Below are positions 53,025-63,690 of a stretch of 64,000 nt of DNA, piece by piece. Made by a program: the position numbers and the translations under genes. The stretch spans positions 223,159 to 287,158 of the forward strand of contig JAPLOU010000052.1 of NCBI GenBank assembly GCA_026400535.1. The letters are read 5' to 3'. How positions within the stretch are numbered: position 1 is the stretch's first letter; the number at the start of each line of letters is the position of its first letter. The stretch is from Hyphomicrobiales bacterium (lineage in GTDB: Bacteria > Pseudomonadota > Alphaproteobacteria > Rhizobiales > Beijerinckiaceae). Below the pieces are notes generated by a model. It did not search any database, was not told where the DNA came from, and saw only the letters and a list, made by a program, of their open reading frames with translations.

Positions 53025-54542
53025 TTATTGGGCCCGTGCCGAACGCGCGGCAAAGCGCACGGCCTCTTCGGCAGCCTTGAAAAGGGCCTTGGCCTTGTTG
53101 ATGCATTCAAGCTGTTCGGAGGCGTTAACCGAATCGTGGACGATCCCCGCGCCGGCCTGAACTGACATCGTGCCATTCCGGACAATGGCGGTCCGCAGCA
53201 CAATGCAGGTGTCCATTTCGCCGTTCGAACCGAAATAGCCGATGCAGCCGCCATAGGCACCCCGCGCATCGCGCTCCAGTTCGTCGATGATCTCCATCGC
53301 GCGCACTTTCGGGGCGCCGGAAACCGTGCCTGCGGGAAAGCCGGAGACAAGCGCGTCCAGCGCGTCCTTGCCCGGGCTGATGGCGCCTTCGACATTCGAG
53401 ACGATATGCATTACTTGGCTGTAGCGCTCGATGAAAAAACGGTCCGTGACCTCCACGGTCCCTATCTTCGCGACGCGCCCGACATCGTTGCGGCCAAGAT
53501 CAAGCAGCATCAGATGCTCGGCGCGCTCCTTGGGGTCAGCCAGAAGCTCGGCCGCCAGCGCGTCATCCTCGCGCGGCGTCGCCCCACGCCGGCGCGTTCC
53601 GGCAATGGGCCTGATCGTCACCTTGCCGTCTCGCAGGCGCACCAGGATCTCCGGGCTGGAGCAGACGATCTGGAAGTCCTCGAAATCAAGATAGCACAGG
53701 AACGGCGCCGGATTCACCCGCCTGAGCGCGCGGTAGAGCGAGAATGGCGGCAGTTCGAAGGGAGCATCGAAGCGCTGCGACAGCACGACCTGGAAGATGT
53801 CGCCGGCGCGGATGTAGTCCTTCGCCCGGTCGACCATCGCAGAGTAGGCTGCGGCAGGTGTGTTGGAGACGGGAACGGGCTGCTCGAAGGCGCTGACGTC
53901 GATGCGGGCATCGACGGGCAGGGGGGCTTCGAGGCATGCGACGACAGCGTCTATCCGGCCCCGTGCCGTTTCATGCGCTGCGCGCGCGCTGATGCCAGAC
54001 ATCGGCCTGATCGGGGCGGCGACGGACATCTCGTCGCGGACCGCATCGAAGGTCACCATCACGGTTGGCCTGACGAAGATCGCGTCCGGCAGGCCAAGAC
54101 CGGTGTCCTTGCGCGGTGCAAGCCGCTCCATCAGCCTGACCATGTCATAGCCGAGATAGCCGAACAGGCCCGCAGCCATCGGCAGGTCGATGCCCTCGAT
54201 GTCGATATGGCTTTCGGCCAGAATCCGGCGCAAGCTGTCGAACGGTGCTGCGGGATCCGTGATGAATCCGGGATCGCCGGACAGGGGACGGGCGATTTCC
54301 GCGCGGCCCCTGTCGCAGCGCCAGACGAGATCGGGCGCAAGACCGATCATCGAGAAGCGCCCGCGCACAGCGCCGCCCTCGACCGATTCCAGCAGGAAGG
54401 CCGAGCCCGTGGTGCGCGTCCGCAGTTTCAGGAAGGCGGCCACCGGCGTTTCGCAGTCCGCCACGAGAACATCGCGCACGATCTGGCCATGTCCCGCATC
54501 ATAGGCCGCGGTGAAGGCCGCGAGATCGAAGGATGCGGACAT
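53025..54542 (-). CDS. trpE: Anthranilate synthase component I
   Basis: Chorismate-using subunit of anthranilate synthase. 505 residues: [19 protein letters not shown] at the N-terminus (near the tryptophan-feedback site), [81 protein letters not shown], and [22 protein letters not shown], all family hallmarks. It is separate from TrpG, unlike the fused TrpEG of several rhizobia. Three bases separate it from the PpiD-like gene upstream, so it may be transcribed with that gene. Confidence 0.97.
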   Translation of the reverse strand: [505 protein letters not shown]

Positions 54543-54545
54543 GCC

Positions 54546-56456
54546 TCAGCCGTCCCCGCCACCTGTCGCGTTGCGGAGGCTCTGCTGGTTAATCCTGACG
54601 CCGAGGCGGGCCTGCAGGGCGCTGACATACTGCGCCAGAAGATCGTCGCCGAGCGCAAGGCCCAGTTGCTGGCTAACATTCTCCGCTTCCTGGGTCGAGC
54701 GCAGGAAAGGTGGCGTGGACGCAGACAGTACCCGGAACACCATGCGCCCGCGCTCCGGTCCGAGGTCCGCCGATTGAGCCACGTTGAGAGGCGCGCCGAA
54801 CGCCACGGTCAGCACATTGGCCGGAAACTCTGGCAAGCTGCTGGCCCTCGTCAGTGCCGGGGAGGTTTTGACCTCCGACTGCGCCGACGCCGCGGCAGCT
54901 TCAAAGGCTTCGCCCTTGGCAATACGATCCGCCATCTCGCGTGCCCTGGCCTGCAGTCGGGTCGTGACCTCCTCCTGCCGCCATTGGACGATCACGGTGT
55001 TGCGGACCTCCTCGAAGCTGCGCTCACGGGCCGGCTCGATCGCGCTGAGATCATGCCAGACATAACCATTGTCCCGCGTCCGAACGGGCTCGTTATCGGT
55101 GCCGATATCGGCCCGGAACATCGCTTCGATCACCTGCTCCAGCATCGGAACCGTCTGCAAGGGCTGTCCACCATTGCTCTGGCGATTCCGGTCGACCGGC
55201 CCCAGAACGCTGAGCGGCAGCCTCAGTTCCTTGGCGATTTCCGTCAGCGGACGGGCAGAAGCCCTTTGGTCTTCGACCTTGTCGTGAATTTCATTGAGGA
55301 CCCGGGCCGCGGTGGTGAGCGCAAGATCCATCCTGACATCCGTAGCCACCTCAGCCAGCGGACGCAGCGATTCAGGCTCGATGGTGGTCGCTCGCACCAG
55401 TGCGTAGCCGAAGGCGCCCTGAACAGGATCGCTGACCGCGCTTGCGACAAGGCCGAATGCAACCGTCGCCACGGCCTGATCGAGCATTTCGGTCCGTGTA
55501 AAGCTGCCGAGGCTCAGGTCTGTATCAGCAATGTTCCGCTCTTTCGCGATATCCTCAAAGCTGCTGCCCTGTTTGATCTTCTCCAGAGCCGCCGCTGCCT
55601 CTGCCTTGTTGGGGAACACGATCTGCTGGATGGTGCGGCGTTCGGGGCGGCCGAAACGGGTCTTGATCCGTTCGTAATGGGCGGCAGTATCAGCGTCGGT
55701 TACCGCAGTCGGGTCGGCCAGCGTCTGCGGAGTCAGGATCAGAAGCGACGCGGTCCTGTACTCGGGCGCGCCGAAGGCCGCCTTGCGCTCACCATAGAAC
55801 GTGCGCAGCACCTCGTCCGCCGGCACGGCGATTTCGCCGGCAGCGGCGGGCGGTAGCTCGAAGAAGGACAGAACCCGCTGCTCGTTGCGGTAGCGGTGCG
55901 CTGCTTCTTGCACGGCGACAGGCGCGGCCGTCAGGCCGGAAACGCTCTCGGTAAGCTGGTTGCGCACGATGGCGGAGCGTTGCTCGCGGACATACATGGC
56001 CTCGTTCAGCCCGGATTGCCGAAGGAGTTCGTTGAACAGGCCGCGGTCAAACTGGCCCGATGATCCCCGAAAGTTCTGGTCCTCGACAATGGACTGCGCC
56101 ACCATTTCATTGCTGAGCGTCAGCCCCCGCGCCATTGCATCGGTATCCATGGCCGCTTCCATGATCAGCCGCGACAGGACCTGCTGGTCAATACCGAACA
56201 TGCGTGCCTGTTCCGGCGAGATGTTCTGCCGGAAGCGGCGTGACAGGCGCTGCAACTCCGTCTGGTAGGCAGTGCGCACTTTTTCGATGTCGATGTCCAT
56301 CTTGCCCACTGTGGCGACCGTATTGCGGCTCGCGCCACGGAAGATGTCGCCGATCCCCCAGATGGCGAAGGAGCCGATCAGGATCGCGAACAGGATCGCG
56401 ACCAGCACTTTGCCCAGCCAGGTCTGGCCTGCATTGCGGATACCTTGCATCATCAT
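54546..56456 (-). CDS. PpiD-like periplasmic peptidyl-prolyl isomerase / chaperone
   Basis: 636 residues with one N-terminal membrane helix (LGKVLVAILFAILIGSFAIWGIGD), then a SurA-like chaperone N-domain (VATVGKMDIDIEKVRTAYQTEL), a parvulin-type domain with EYRTASLLILTP and RRTIQQIVFPNKAEAAAALEKIKQGSSFEDIA, and a second less conserved half. This is the SurA/PpiD architecture anchored in the inner membrane with the domains in the periplasm. It probably helps fold exported proteins such as the barrels encoded nearby. Precedes trpE by three bases, a neighbourhood usual in Hyphomicrobiales. Confidence 0.9.
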   Translation of the reverse strand: MMMQGIRNAGQTWLGKVLVAILFAILIGSFAIWGIGDIFRGASRNTVATVGKMDIDIEKVRTAYQTELQRLSRRFRQNISPEQARMFGIDQQVLSRLIMEAAMDTDAMARGLTLSNEMVAQSIVEDQNFRGSSGQFDRGLFNELLRQSGLNEAMYVREQRSAIVRNQLTESVSGLTAAPVAVQEAAHRYRNEQRVLSFFELPPAAAGEIAVPADEVLRTFYGERKAAFGAPEYRTASLLILTPQTLADPTAVTDADTAAHYERIKTRFGRPERRTIQQIVFPNKAEAAAALEKIKQGSSFEDIAKERNIADTDLSLGSFTRTEMLDQAVATVAFGLVASAVSDPVQGAFGYALVRATTIEPESLRPLAEVATDVRMDLALTTAARVLNEIHDKVEDQRASARPLTEIAKELRLPLSVLGPVDRNRQSNGGQPLQTVPMLEQVIEAMFRADIGTDNEPVRTRDNGYVWHDLSAIEPARERSFEEVRNTVIVQWRQEEVTTRLQARAREMADRIAKGEAFEAAAASAQSEVKTSPALTRASSLPEFPANVLTVAFGAPLNVAQSADLGPERGRMVFRVLSASTPPFLRSTQEAENVSQQLGLALGDDLLAQYVSALQARLGVRINQQSLRNATGGGDG

Positions 56457-56599
56457 GGGGGCGAACGAGCTCCGGCGTTTTGTGCCGGACTTATAGGCAG
56501 ACCACCGCGCCGCCGCAATGAGGCAATTGCGGGGACCAGGGCAGCTTGGTCAGGTAAGCGTTTGAATAATCGGGGTGGCGGCGCGTGTAGTTGTCTGCT

Positions 56600-56928
56600 T
56601 CAAGGGGCATTGATGTGGAGCCCTCGGAATGGATCAGTGTTTCGTCAAGGACCGTTTGCATCTGTTGCTGGATCATTTCGGTCGGGTCTGCGACCGTCGA
56701 GACGGCTGAAGGGTCCCGGTATCGGCTGCCAGAGCTGCTGTTTCTGGGGACCTGCGCCACGATTGCGGGCTGCGGCGCCTTTGGCGAGATCGGCGACTGG
56801 GGCGAGGCGCATCTGTCCTTTCCGCGCGAGCATGACAAGTACTTCTTCGGCTCGCCCAAGAAGATTTGGTTGCGCGTCGTGCTGAACCGGATCGATCCGG
56901 CGCTGTTTCGGCCTGCTTCAGGCCTCGG
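56600..56928 (+). pseudogene. ISAs1-family transposase, N-terminal fragment
   Basis: Plus strand: HLLLDHFGRV, then after a frame change SRYRLPELLFLGTCATIAGCG, FGEIGDWGEAHLSF and WLRVVLNRIDPALF, matching the N-terminal part of ISAs1 transposases and similar in plan but not identical to the copy at 44665-45125. It stops at about 56928, where the left end of an IS256 element begins. Confidence 0.7.
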
Positions 56929-56929
56929 G

Positions 56930-57328
56930 GGACTGTGGTGATTTTTGTGCTTGGGGCCATAAAGACGCCGAGGGAGGGCATATGGCAATCAAGAAGGACA
57001 CGCTGGATCAGCTTCTGGCAGGGCGTGATCCAAAGGATGCCTTCGCCAAGGACGGCTTCGATGTGAACAAAGCGCTGGCCGAGCGCGCGTTGAACGCCGA
57101 GCTGGAGGATCATCTCGAAGGCGAGGCGGCGGCTGGCAAGCCGAACCGTCGCAATGGCTTTTTCGAAGAAGACGATTCCGACCGAGACGTCTAGGCTTGA
57201 TTTGCGGATCCCGAGGGACCGCGAGGACAGTTTCGATCCGAAGCTGATCGCGTGGTATCGGCGCCGGTTTCCCGGCTTTGATACGCAAATCATGTCCATG
57301 GATGCGAGGGGCAAGACCTCCCGCGAGA
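56930..57328 (+). pseudogene. IS256-family transposase, N-terminal part with frameshift
   Basis: After the left terminus (GGGGACTGTGGTGATTTTTG) the ATG at 56982 encodes MAIKKDTLDQLLAGRDPKD and DVNKALAERALNAELEDHL, then GKPNRRNG, the IS256 family opening. A frameshift near 57160 moves it to SKKTIPTETSRLDLRIPRDRE and FDPKLIAWYRRRFPGFDTQI, where the first catalytic region would begin, and the similarity ends at about 57328. It lacks the whole catalytic core. Confidence 0.8.
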
Positions 57329-57384
57329 CGCGGTGCTTCATCTCCTCAGCCCGCCTCACGCCCGAACGCGCCGGAACCGCAATC

Positions 57385-57570
57385 CGCAGCCCCTGCGGGG
57401 CCAAAAGCCTCCACTGGATGATCGACGTCGTCTTCAAGGAGGATCAATCACCCCTCAGGCGCGGGCACGGAGCCGGCAACATGGCCCGCGTCCGAAGGCG
57501 CGCCTTGAACCTCGTCCGCGCCGGAAAGGGAAAGCGATTGATCAAAACAGCACGAAAATACCGCAGGCTG
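57385..57570 (+). pseudogene. ISAs1-family transposase, C-terminal fragment
   Basis: Plus strand: SLHWMIDVVFKEDQSPLRRG, HGAGNMARVRRRALNLVRA and KRLIKTARKYRR, the C-terminal DDE-glutamate region of ISAs1 transposases (SLHWVLDV-F-ED). It follows the IS256 fragment in the same orientation and completes the N-half / IS256 / C-half pattern also seen at 44.3-45.1 kb. It ends about 120 bases before tpiA. Confidence 0.72.
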
Positions 57571-57694
57571 GAACACCAATGCACTCGCGCAAATCATCAA
57601 TGCCGCACCACGTTAATCTGGACCCGTTGTCGTGTTGCGGGGACGGGGCGGTGTTGCTATCGCTCGCCGAGCTCGTCCAGATAGGATTCATACG

Positions 57695-58453
57695 ATGGCC
57701 ATTGCCCCCAAACCTCTTGTCGCCGGCAACTGGAAGATGAATGGCCTCAGGGGGTCTTTGGAGACGGCGTCGGCTATCGCACGCGGCGTTGATGCAGGCG
57801 TGCGCGCCAAGGTCGACGTGCTGATCTGCCCTCCCGCGACCATCCTGCATGCGTTAACGGCAGCCATGATCGGAACCGGCATCGCCACCGGGGGGCAGGA
57901 TTGCCATGCCAGTCCGTCCGGCGCCTTCACCGGCGACATTTCGGCGCCTATGCTGGCGGATGCCGGCGCGTCCTTCGTCATTCTCGGCCACTCCGAGCGC
58001 CGCACGTTGCACGGCGAAACCAGCGCGGATGTAAAGGCCAAGGCTGAGGCCGCGCTGCGCGCGTTGCTCGTTCCTATCATCTGCATCGGGGAAACGTTGG
58101 CCGAACGGGAGGCAGGCAGGACGATCGCTGTCGTCCAGAAACAGGTGCGCGGCTCGCTGCCGGAGACGGCCACGGGTGCGAGCGTGGTTATCGCATATGA
58201 ACCTGTCTGGGCGATTGGCACCGGCAAGACGCCCACCGCCGCTGATGTGGCAGAGTTGCATGCCGAAATCCGCGCCGAACTTGGTCGGTTGGTGGGCAAG
58301 GCCGAGGCGGCGAAGGTGAAGGTGCTCTATGGCGGCTCGGTGAAACCGTCCAACGCTGCGGAACTGATGGCGTTGCCCGATGTCAATGGCGCGCTCGTGG
58401 GCGGCGCTAGCCTCAAAGCCGAAGACTTCCTCGGTATTATCAGGGCCGTCTGA
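57695..58453 (+). CDS. tpiA: Triosephosphate isomerase
   Basis: Glycolytic interconversion of dihydroxyacetone phosphate and glyceraldehyde 3-phosphate. 252 residues: [10 protein letters not shown] (Asn12, Lys14), [10 protein letters not shown] (catalytic histidine), [17 protein letters not shown] (catalytic glutamate) and the phosphate-binding [11 protein letters not shown]. Start ATG 57695; the frame is open to 57632 through non-conserved sequence. Its promoter region has been encroached on by the ISAs1/IS256 mosaic, which ends about 120 bases upstream. Confidence 0.97.
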   Translation: MAIAPKPLVAGNWKMNGLRGSLETASAIARGVDAGVRAKVDVLICPPATILHALTAAMIGTGIATGGQDCHASPSGAFTGDISAPMLADAGASFVILGHSERRTLHGETSADVKAKAEAALRALLVPIICIGETLAEREAGRTIAVVQKQVRGSLPETATGASVVIAYEPVWAIGTGKTPTAADVAELHAEIRAELGRLVGKAEAAKVKVLYGGSVKPSNAAELMALPDVNGALVGGASLKAEDFLGIIRAV

Positions 58454-58533
58454 GAGAGCGAGCGCCGCCTCTGCAGCGAGCGCGGAGGCGCCCCTTGGAC
58501 GGCTCCGGGGGGCATCTCACGACGATGCATTGA

Positions 58534-58758
58534 TCACTTGGACGAGCTGATACCACGCATCAGCTCGTCCAAGCGGGCGAGCATCTGCGTTGCGGTATTG
58601 GTGCTCGCCGGTGGCTTGACCTTCAGGCGCATGTCGCATTCGAACCGGGCCTGCTCTGTTCGGTGTAGGCGTCGTTCACCGCTGCACTGGGCGCAGGAAG
58701 CGCTGGTGAGGCCGAGGGCGAAGACAAAGGCGGAAATGGCGGTCTTGAGAATGGTCAC
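58534..58758 (-). CDS. Small secreted protein candidate, function unknown
   Basis: A GTG-started frame of 74 residues with a clear signal peptide (ILKTAISAFVFALGLTSASCAQ) and a mature part of about 50 residues with a cysteine pair and many basic residues (RRLHRTEQARFECDMRLKVK). No ribosome site is obvious. Its last codons (LDELMRGISSSK) lie inside a perfect inverted repeat at 58537-58573. It is convergent with tpiA. I do not recognise a family; it could also be a non-coding gap, but the signal sequence is unlikely to be chance. Confidence 0.45.
   Translation of the reverse strand: MTILKTAISAFVFALGLTSASCAQCSGERRLHRTEQARFECDMRLKVKPPASTNTATQMLARLDELMRGISSSK
58537..58573. repeat. Perfect 15-bp inverted repeat between tpiA and the small ORF
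   Basis: CTTGGACGAGCTGAT, loop ACCACGC, ATCAGCTCGTCCAAG. All 15 pairs match. It lies 84-120 bases after the tpiA stop and at the 3' end of the minus-strand small ORF. No T run flanks it, so it is not a standard intrinsic terminator, but as RNA it would form a very stable hairpin that could end or protect both convergent transcripts. Confidence 0.9.
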
Positions 58759-58851
58759 GATTGGCGCTTATCACAGTCACGACTCATGCCCTTGATCGAA
58801 AGCAACGACCGCGGCCGCCGCATGCTCCGGCCGGCACCCTTTCTTGCAAAT

Positions 58852-60069
58852 TCAGGATGGGCTCAATGTTGCGGCTTGTCCACAGGACGGACTGACGGAG
58901 GCGCTCAGATGCGCGATGGCCGCGGCGGTGCCGCCGCTGCCATGCGGGATCTCCAGCGCCTGCAGCGCCATCTCGACGGCTGCAAGGGACCCGAGCACCA
59001 TAGGCGCGTTGACATGGCCCATATGGGCGATGCGGAAGGCCTTGCCGCTGAGATCGCCAAGCCCGCCCCCGAGTGTCACGCCGCACATGGCGCGCGTGAA
59101 CTCCAACACCGTGCCAGGCTCGAACCCCTTTGTCAGCACGGGTGTGACCGATGGCGCCCGCTGCGCCGGGTGTTCCACGTTGAGGGCAAGACACTGGCCC
59201 TCAGCCCAGCGCGAGACGGCGGCGTGGGTCGCTCCTGCCAGCAGGGCATGGCGCTTCCACACTGCTTCGAGACCTTCCTCGAAAATCATGTCGAGCGAAG
59301 CCCTCAGACCGAACATCAGATGTTCAGGCGGCGTGCCACAATGCTTCATGTAGTGCAGCGGGCTGCGGCGCGAGGTCCAATCCCAGTAGCGGGTCTTGAG
59401 ATCTGCGCTCTCATGCGCCTTGTGCGCCTTGTCGTTGGCCGCCACGAAGCCCAGGCCGGGCGAGGTCATCAGCCCCTTCTGGGACGCAGACATCGCCACA
59501 TCGACACCCCAGGCGTCCATCTCGAAGGGCATGCACGCCAGCGAGGCGACGCCGTCGATCATGTAGAGAGCCGGATGCGCAGCAGTATTGATGGCCTTGC
59601 GAACCGCAAGCACGTCGTTGGCGATCCCCGATGCCGTATCGACCTGCGCCATCAGCACGGCCTTGATCCTGTGGTCTCGGTCCTGCCTGAGGCGGGTTTC
59701 GACGGCGGCCGGATCGACGGCGGAGCTCCACGATCCTGGGAGGATCTCGACATCGACGCCCATGAAGCTGGCCATCTCGCCCCAGCCTATGGCGAAACGG
59801 CCGCTCGCCAGAACCAGCACCTTGTCGCCCCGCGACAGCACGTTTGTGAGCGCCGCTTCCCAGGCCCCGTGCCCGTTGCAGGCATAAAGATAGGTCTGCC
59901 CGGAGGTCCGGAACAACTTCTGGAGGTCCGCCAGCAGCGTCGTCGTCAGATCGATGATGGTCGGGGTGTGTAGTTCCTCGGCCGGCCTCATCATGGCCTG
60001 AAGCACGCGCTCGGGAATGTTTGTCGGGCCTGGAGTGGCCAGCAAAGCCCGTCCGTTTGCCACGCTCAT
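58852..60069 (-). CDS. Class V aminotransferase (serine/alanine-glyoxylate aminotransferase-like)
   Basis: PLP enzyme of about 405 residues: LLATPGPTNIPERVLQAMMRP at the start, NGHGAWEAALTNVLSRGDKVLVL, LMAQVDTASGIANDV, YMIDGVASLACMPFEMDAWGVD and the PLP-lysine motif SASQKGLMTSPGLGFVA. The PGPTNIPERVL opening and the motifs fit serine-glyoxylate or alanine-glyoxylate aminotransferases. ATG 60069 has GGAG upstream; the frame extends to 60132. Which donor is used is not decidable here. Alone on its strand; upstream is a transposase graveyard. Confidence 0.88.
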   Translation of the reverse strand: MSVANGRALLATPGPTNIPERVLQAMMRPAEELHTPTIIDLTTTLLADLQKLFRTSGQTYLYACNGHGAWEAALTNVLSRGDKVLVLASGRFAIGWGEMASFMGVDVEILPGSWSSAVDPAAVETRLRQDRDHRIKAVLMAQVDTASGIANDVLAVRKAINTAAHPALYMIDGVASLACMPFEMDAWGVDVAMSASQKGLMTSPGLGFVAANDKAHKAHESADLKTRYWDWTSRRSPLHYMKHCGTPPEHLMFGLRASLDMIFEEGLEAVWKRHALLAGATHAAVSRWAEGQCLALNVEHPAQRAPSVTPVLTKGFEPGTVLEFTRAMCGVTLGGGLGDLSGKAFRIAHMGHVNAPMVLGSLAAVEMALQALEIPHGSGGTAAAIAHLSASVSPSCGQAATLSPS

Positions 60070-60179
60070 GTCAGTCTCTCCACGGTCCGGGACGATGATG
60101 TTTCGGGAAGGACGCGAGGCCCCTCCTTTCACGACCAGAAAAAACGGATCGCGGCAAGCCCATCAAGGCTGATGCCACC

Positions 60180-60345
60180 ATGCGCCCCATGGCAATTCAA
60201 TTTGCGATTGGATGACGGCATGGATTGCGGCCATTGGATTGTGAGCGAATGCCACTCTGGCAGGTTTCGGGCTGCGTTTGCGTCGTCTGATGAGGTTGAG
60301 TGCGGCATCCCTGAGATGGGCCAGGTTCTTCGGGGCATTTCTGTT
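60180..60345 (-). pseudogene. Transposase C-terminal scrap (minus strand)
   Basis: Minus-strand frame reads NRNAPKNLAHLRDAALNLIRR then KRSPKPARVAFAHNPMAAIHAVI, which looks like the tail of an ISAs1/IS4-group transposase (pattern NLA-LR--ALNLIRR---). Upstream parts are missing. It faces another tail fragment on the plus strand. Confidence 0.5.
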
Positions 60346-60389
60346 TCGCACACCGCAGGCGTCCTGTGCGAAGGTGCCGCCCGCAACCG

Positions 60390-60543
60390 CACCGACAACA
60401 GACCGGAAAACCTCGCGATCTTCCGACGCCTTAGCCTCGACGTTCTGCGAACAGCAAGACCAAAGCTGCCCATCAGACGAAAACGAAAGCGTGCAGGATG
60501 GTCCGACCACTTCGCACGATCCGTCATCGGTCAAATGCGATAG
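60390..60543 (+). pseudogene. ISAs1-family transposase tail (plus strand)
   Basis: Plus strand: RTDNRPENLAIFRRLSLDVLR, RPKLPIRRKRKRAGWSDHF and ARSVIGQMR to a stop at 60543, matching the last about 50 residues of ISAs1 transposases (ENLAILRR-ALN-LR, KRK-AGW---FL). The rest of the gene is absent. It lies 110 bases before secG. Confidence 0.65.
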
Positions 60544-60653
60544 CCTTGGTGCCATGCGCCTGATGCCTTGGCAGCATGCGTCCCCCATGCTAAGGCCCAG
60601 TTCAACCGATTGCGCTGGCACTCTTGCCGGCCCCTTCCCATGTCTGTGAGACC

Positions 60654-61049
60654 ATGCAGTCAGTCCTGATCGTCATTCATCTGATCATCGTGATCGCCCT
60701 CGTCATCGTCGTGCTTCTGCAGCGCTCCGAAGGAGGTATGGGTCTGGGCGGCGGCGGCGGCGGTGTTTCCGGCTTTATGACCGGTCGCGGTCAGGCCAAC
60801 GCTCTGACGCGCACCACGGCGATCCTGGCCGCAGTGTTCTTCTGCACGAGCCTGATCCTGTCCGTGCTGGCGTCGCACAACCGCACGCCGCGCTCGATCC
60901 TTGATGGCGCTACGCCAACGTCCCCAGCCACCGTGCCTGGAGCGCCCTCCGCGCCGGCACCGGCAGGCGGCGGCGTGCTAGATCAGCTCCGGCAGATGCA
61001 GGACCAGAGCGGGGCGCAGCCGCCAAGGCCCTCGGCGCCGCCGCAATAG
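60654..61049 (+). CDS. secG: Preprotein translocase subunit SecG
   Basis: Small accessory subunit of the SecYEG channel. 131 residues: two membrane helices (VLIVIHLIIVIALVIVVLLQ and TTAILAAVFFCTSLILSVLA) joined by the SecG-typical RSEGGMGLGGGG loop with SGFMTGRGQANALTRTT, then a proline- and alanine-rich cytoplasmic or periplasmic tail, longer than in E. coli as is usual in alphaproteobacteria. The start is ATG 60654. An intrinsic terminator follows, so it is probably transcribed alone. Confidence 0.95.
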   Translation: MQSVLIVIHLIIVIALVIVVLLQRSEGGMGLGGGGGGVSGFMTGRGQANALTRTTAILAAVFFCTSLILSVLASHNRTPRSILDGATPTSPATVPGAPSAPAPAGGGVLDQLRQMQDQSGAQPPRPSAPPQ

Positions 61050-61068
61050 GCCAGAGCAGCAGCACCAC

Positions 61069-61097
61069 AAGGGCCGGTTTTCCGGCCCTTCTCTTTT
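61069..61097 (+). terminator. Rho-independent terminator after secG
   Basis: Nine-pair stem AAGGGCCGG / CCGGCCCTT around loop TTTT, followed by CTCTTTTG. It lies 20 bases after the secG stop and about 80 bases before pyrG, separating the two transcripts. Confidence 0.85.
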
Positions 61098-61165
61098 GTG
61101 GACAAGCGAGTTTCGCAAGGCGGCGCGACAAACTCACGCTCCCCGAATCGCAGGAACAGGTCTAA

Positions 61166-62808
<1,643 letters not shown>

Positions 62809-62809
<1 letters not shown>

Positions 62810-63669
62810 TGGCACGCGGCCTCGATCATCTCGTTTTCGGCGTCTATGATCTCGACGCGGCCGCGCTGTTCTTTGAACGTGCCGGCCTCACCGTGGGTGT
62901 GCGGAACCACCACCCTTGGGGCACCCACAACCGCATCGTTCAGTTCCCGGGCTTTTTCCTCGAGCTGATCACGGTGGGCGATTCCGGCCTGATCCCGGAG
63001 CATGCCGAACGCCGGTTCTCGTTCGGAGCGGCTGTGCGCGACGCGCTGGCAGACCGGGAGGGCTTCTCGATGCTGGTGCTGGAAAGCACCGATGCCCTGG
63101 CCGACAACACCACGTTCCACAAGTTGGGCCTCGGCGATGCCGAGCCCTTTTTCTTTGAACGGCAGGCGAGCCGACCGGATGGCTTGCACGTTCGCGTTGC
63201 TTTCACGCTGGCGTTTGCCAGCATGCCGGGCGCATCGGCGCCGGGCTTCTTCGTTTGTCAGCAACACGAGCCGCAGAACTTCTGGAACCCGCGCTTCCAG
63301 ACCCATGCCAACGGGGCAACGGCGGTGTCGGCGGTCACGCTGGTCTCACCGGACCCGTCCGCCCACAGCCGCTTCTTTGAGGGCTTCACCGGCGCAGGCG
63401 AGGCGGTCAGGCACGAGGCCGGCTGGACGCTGGAATTGCCGCGCGGGCGCATCGAGGTCGTCACGCCGGATCATGCACGACAAACTGTGCAATGGCGTGG
63501 CGAAGGCGCGGCGAACGCTGCGCTGGCCCTGGCGAGCGTGACGCTGGCCGTGCCCGATCTGGCTCCCGTGCAACGTCGGCTGGACGAACAGGGCATCGCT
63601 CACGCAAGATGCGGTCCCCGAGTCGTGGTTGAGGCTTTCGGTGCGGTGATCGCATTCGAGCAAGCCTGA
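62809..63669 (+). CDS. VOC/glyoxalase-fold protein
   Basis: 286 residues. The start GLDHLVFGVYDLDAAALFFERAGLTVG is the classic opening of vicinal-oxygen-chelate domains, followed by HHPWGTHNRIVQFPGFFLELI. The C-terminal half appears to be a second, weaker copy of the fold (VSAVTLVSPDPSAHSRFFEGFTG). Metal-binding residues can be guessed (His6 and the glutamate in FLELI) but the reaction is unknown. ATG overlaps the pyrG stop, an association common in alphaproteobacteria, so it is likely translated together with pyrG. Confidence 0.8.
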
Positions 63670-63690
63670 CACGCGGGCGAAAGAGGCCCC

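Noticed and set aside
53406..55856. 816-residue plus-strand frame across trpE and the PpiD-like gene
   Set aside because: Spans two genes read from the opposite strand and has no domain of its own.
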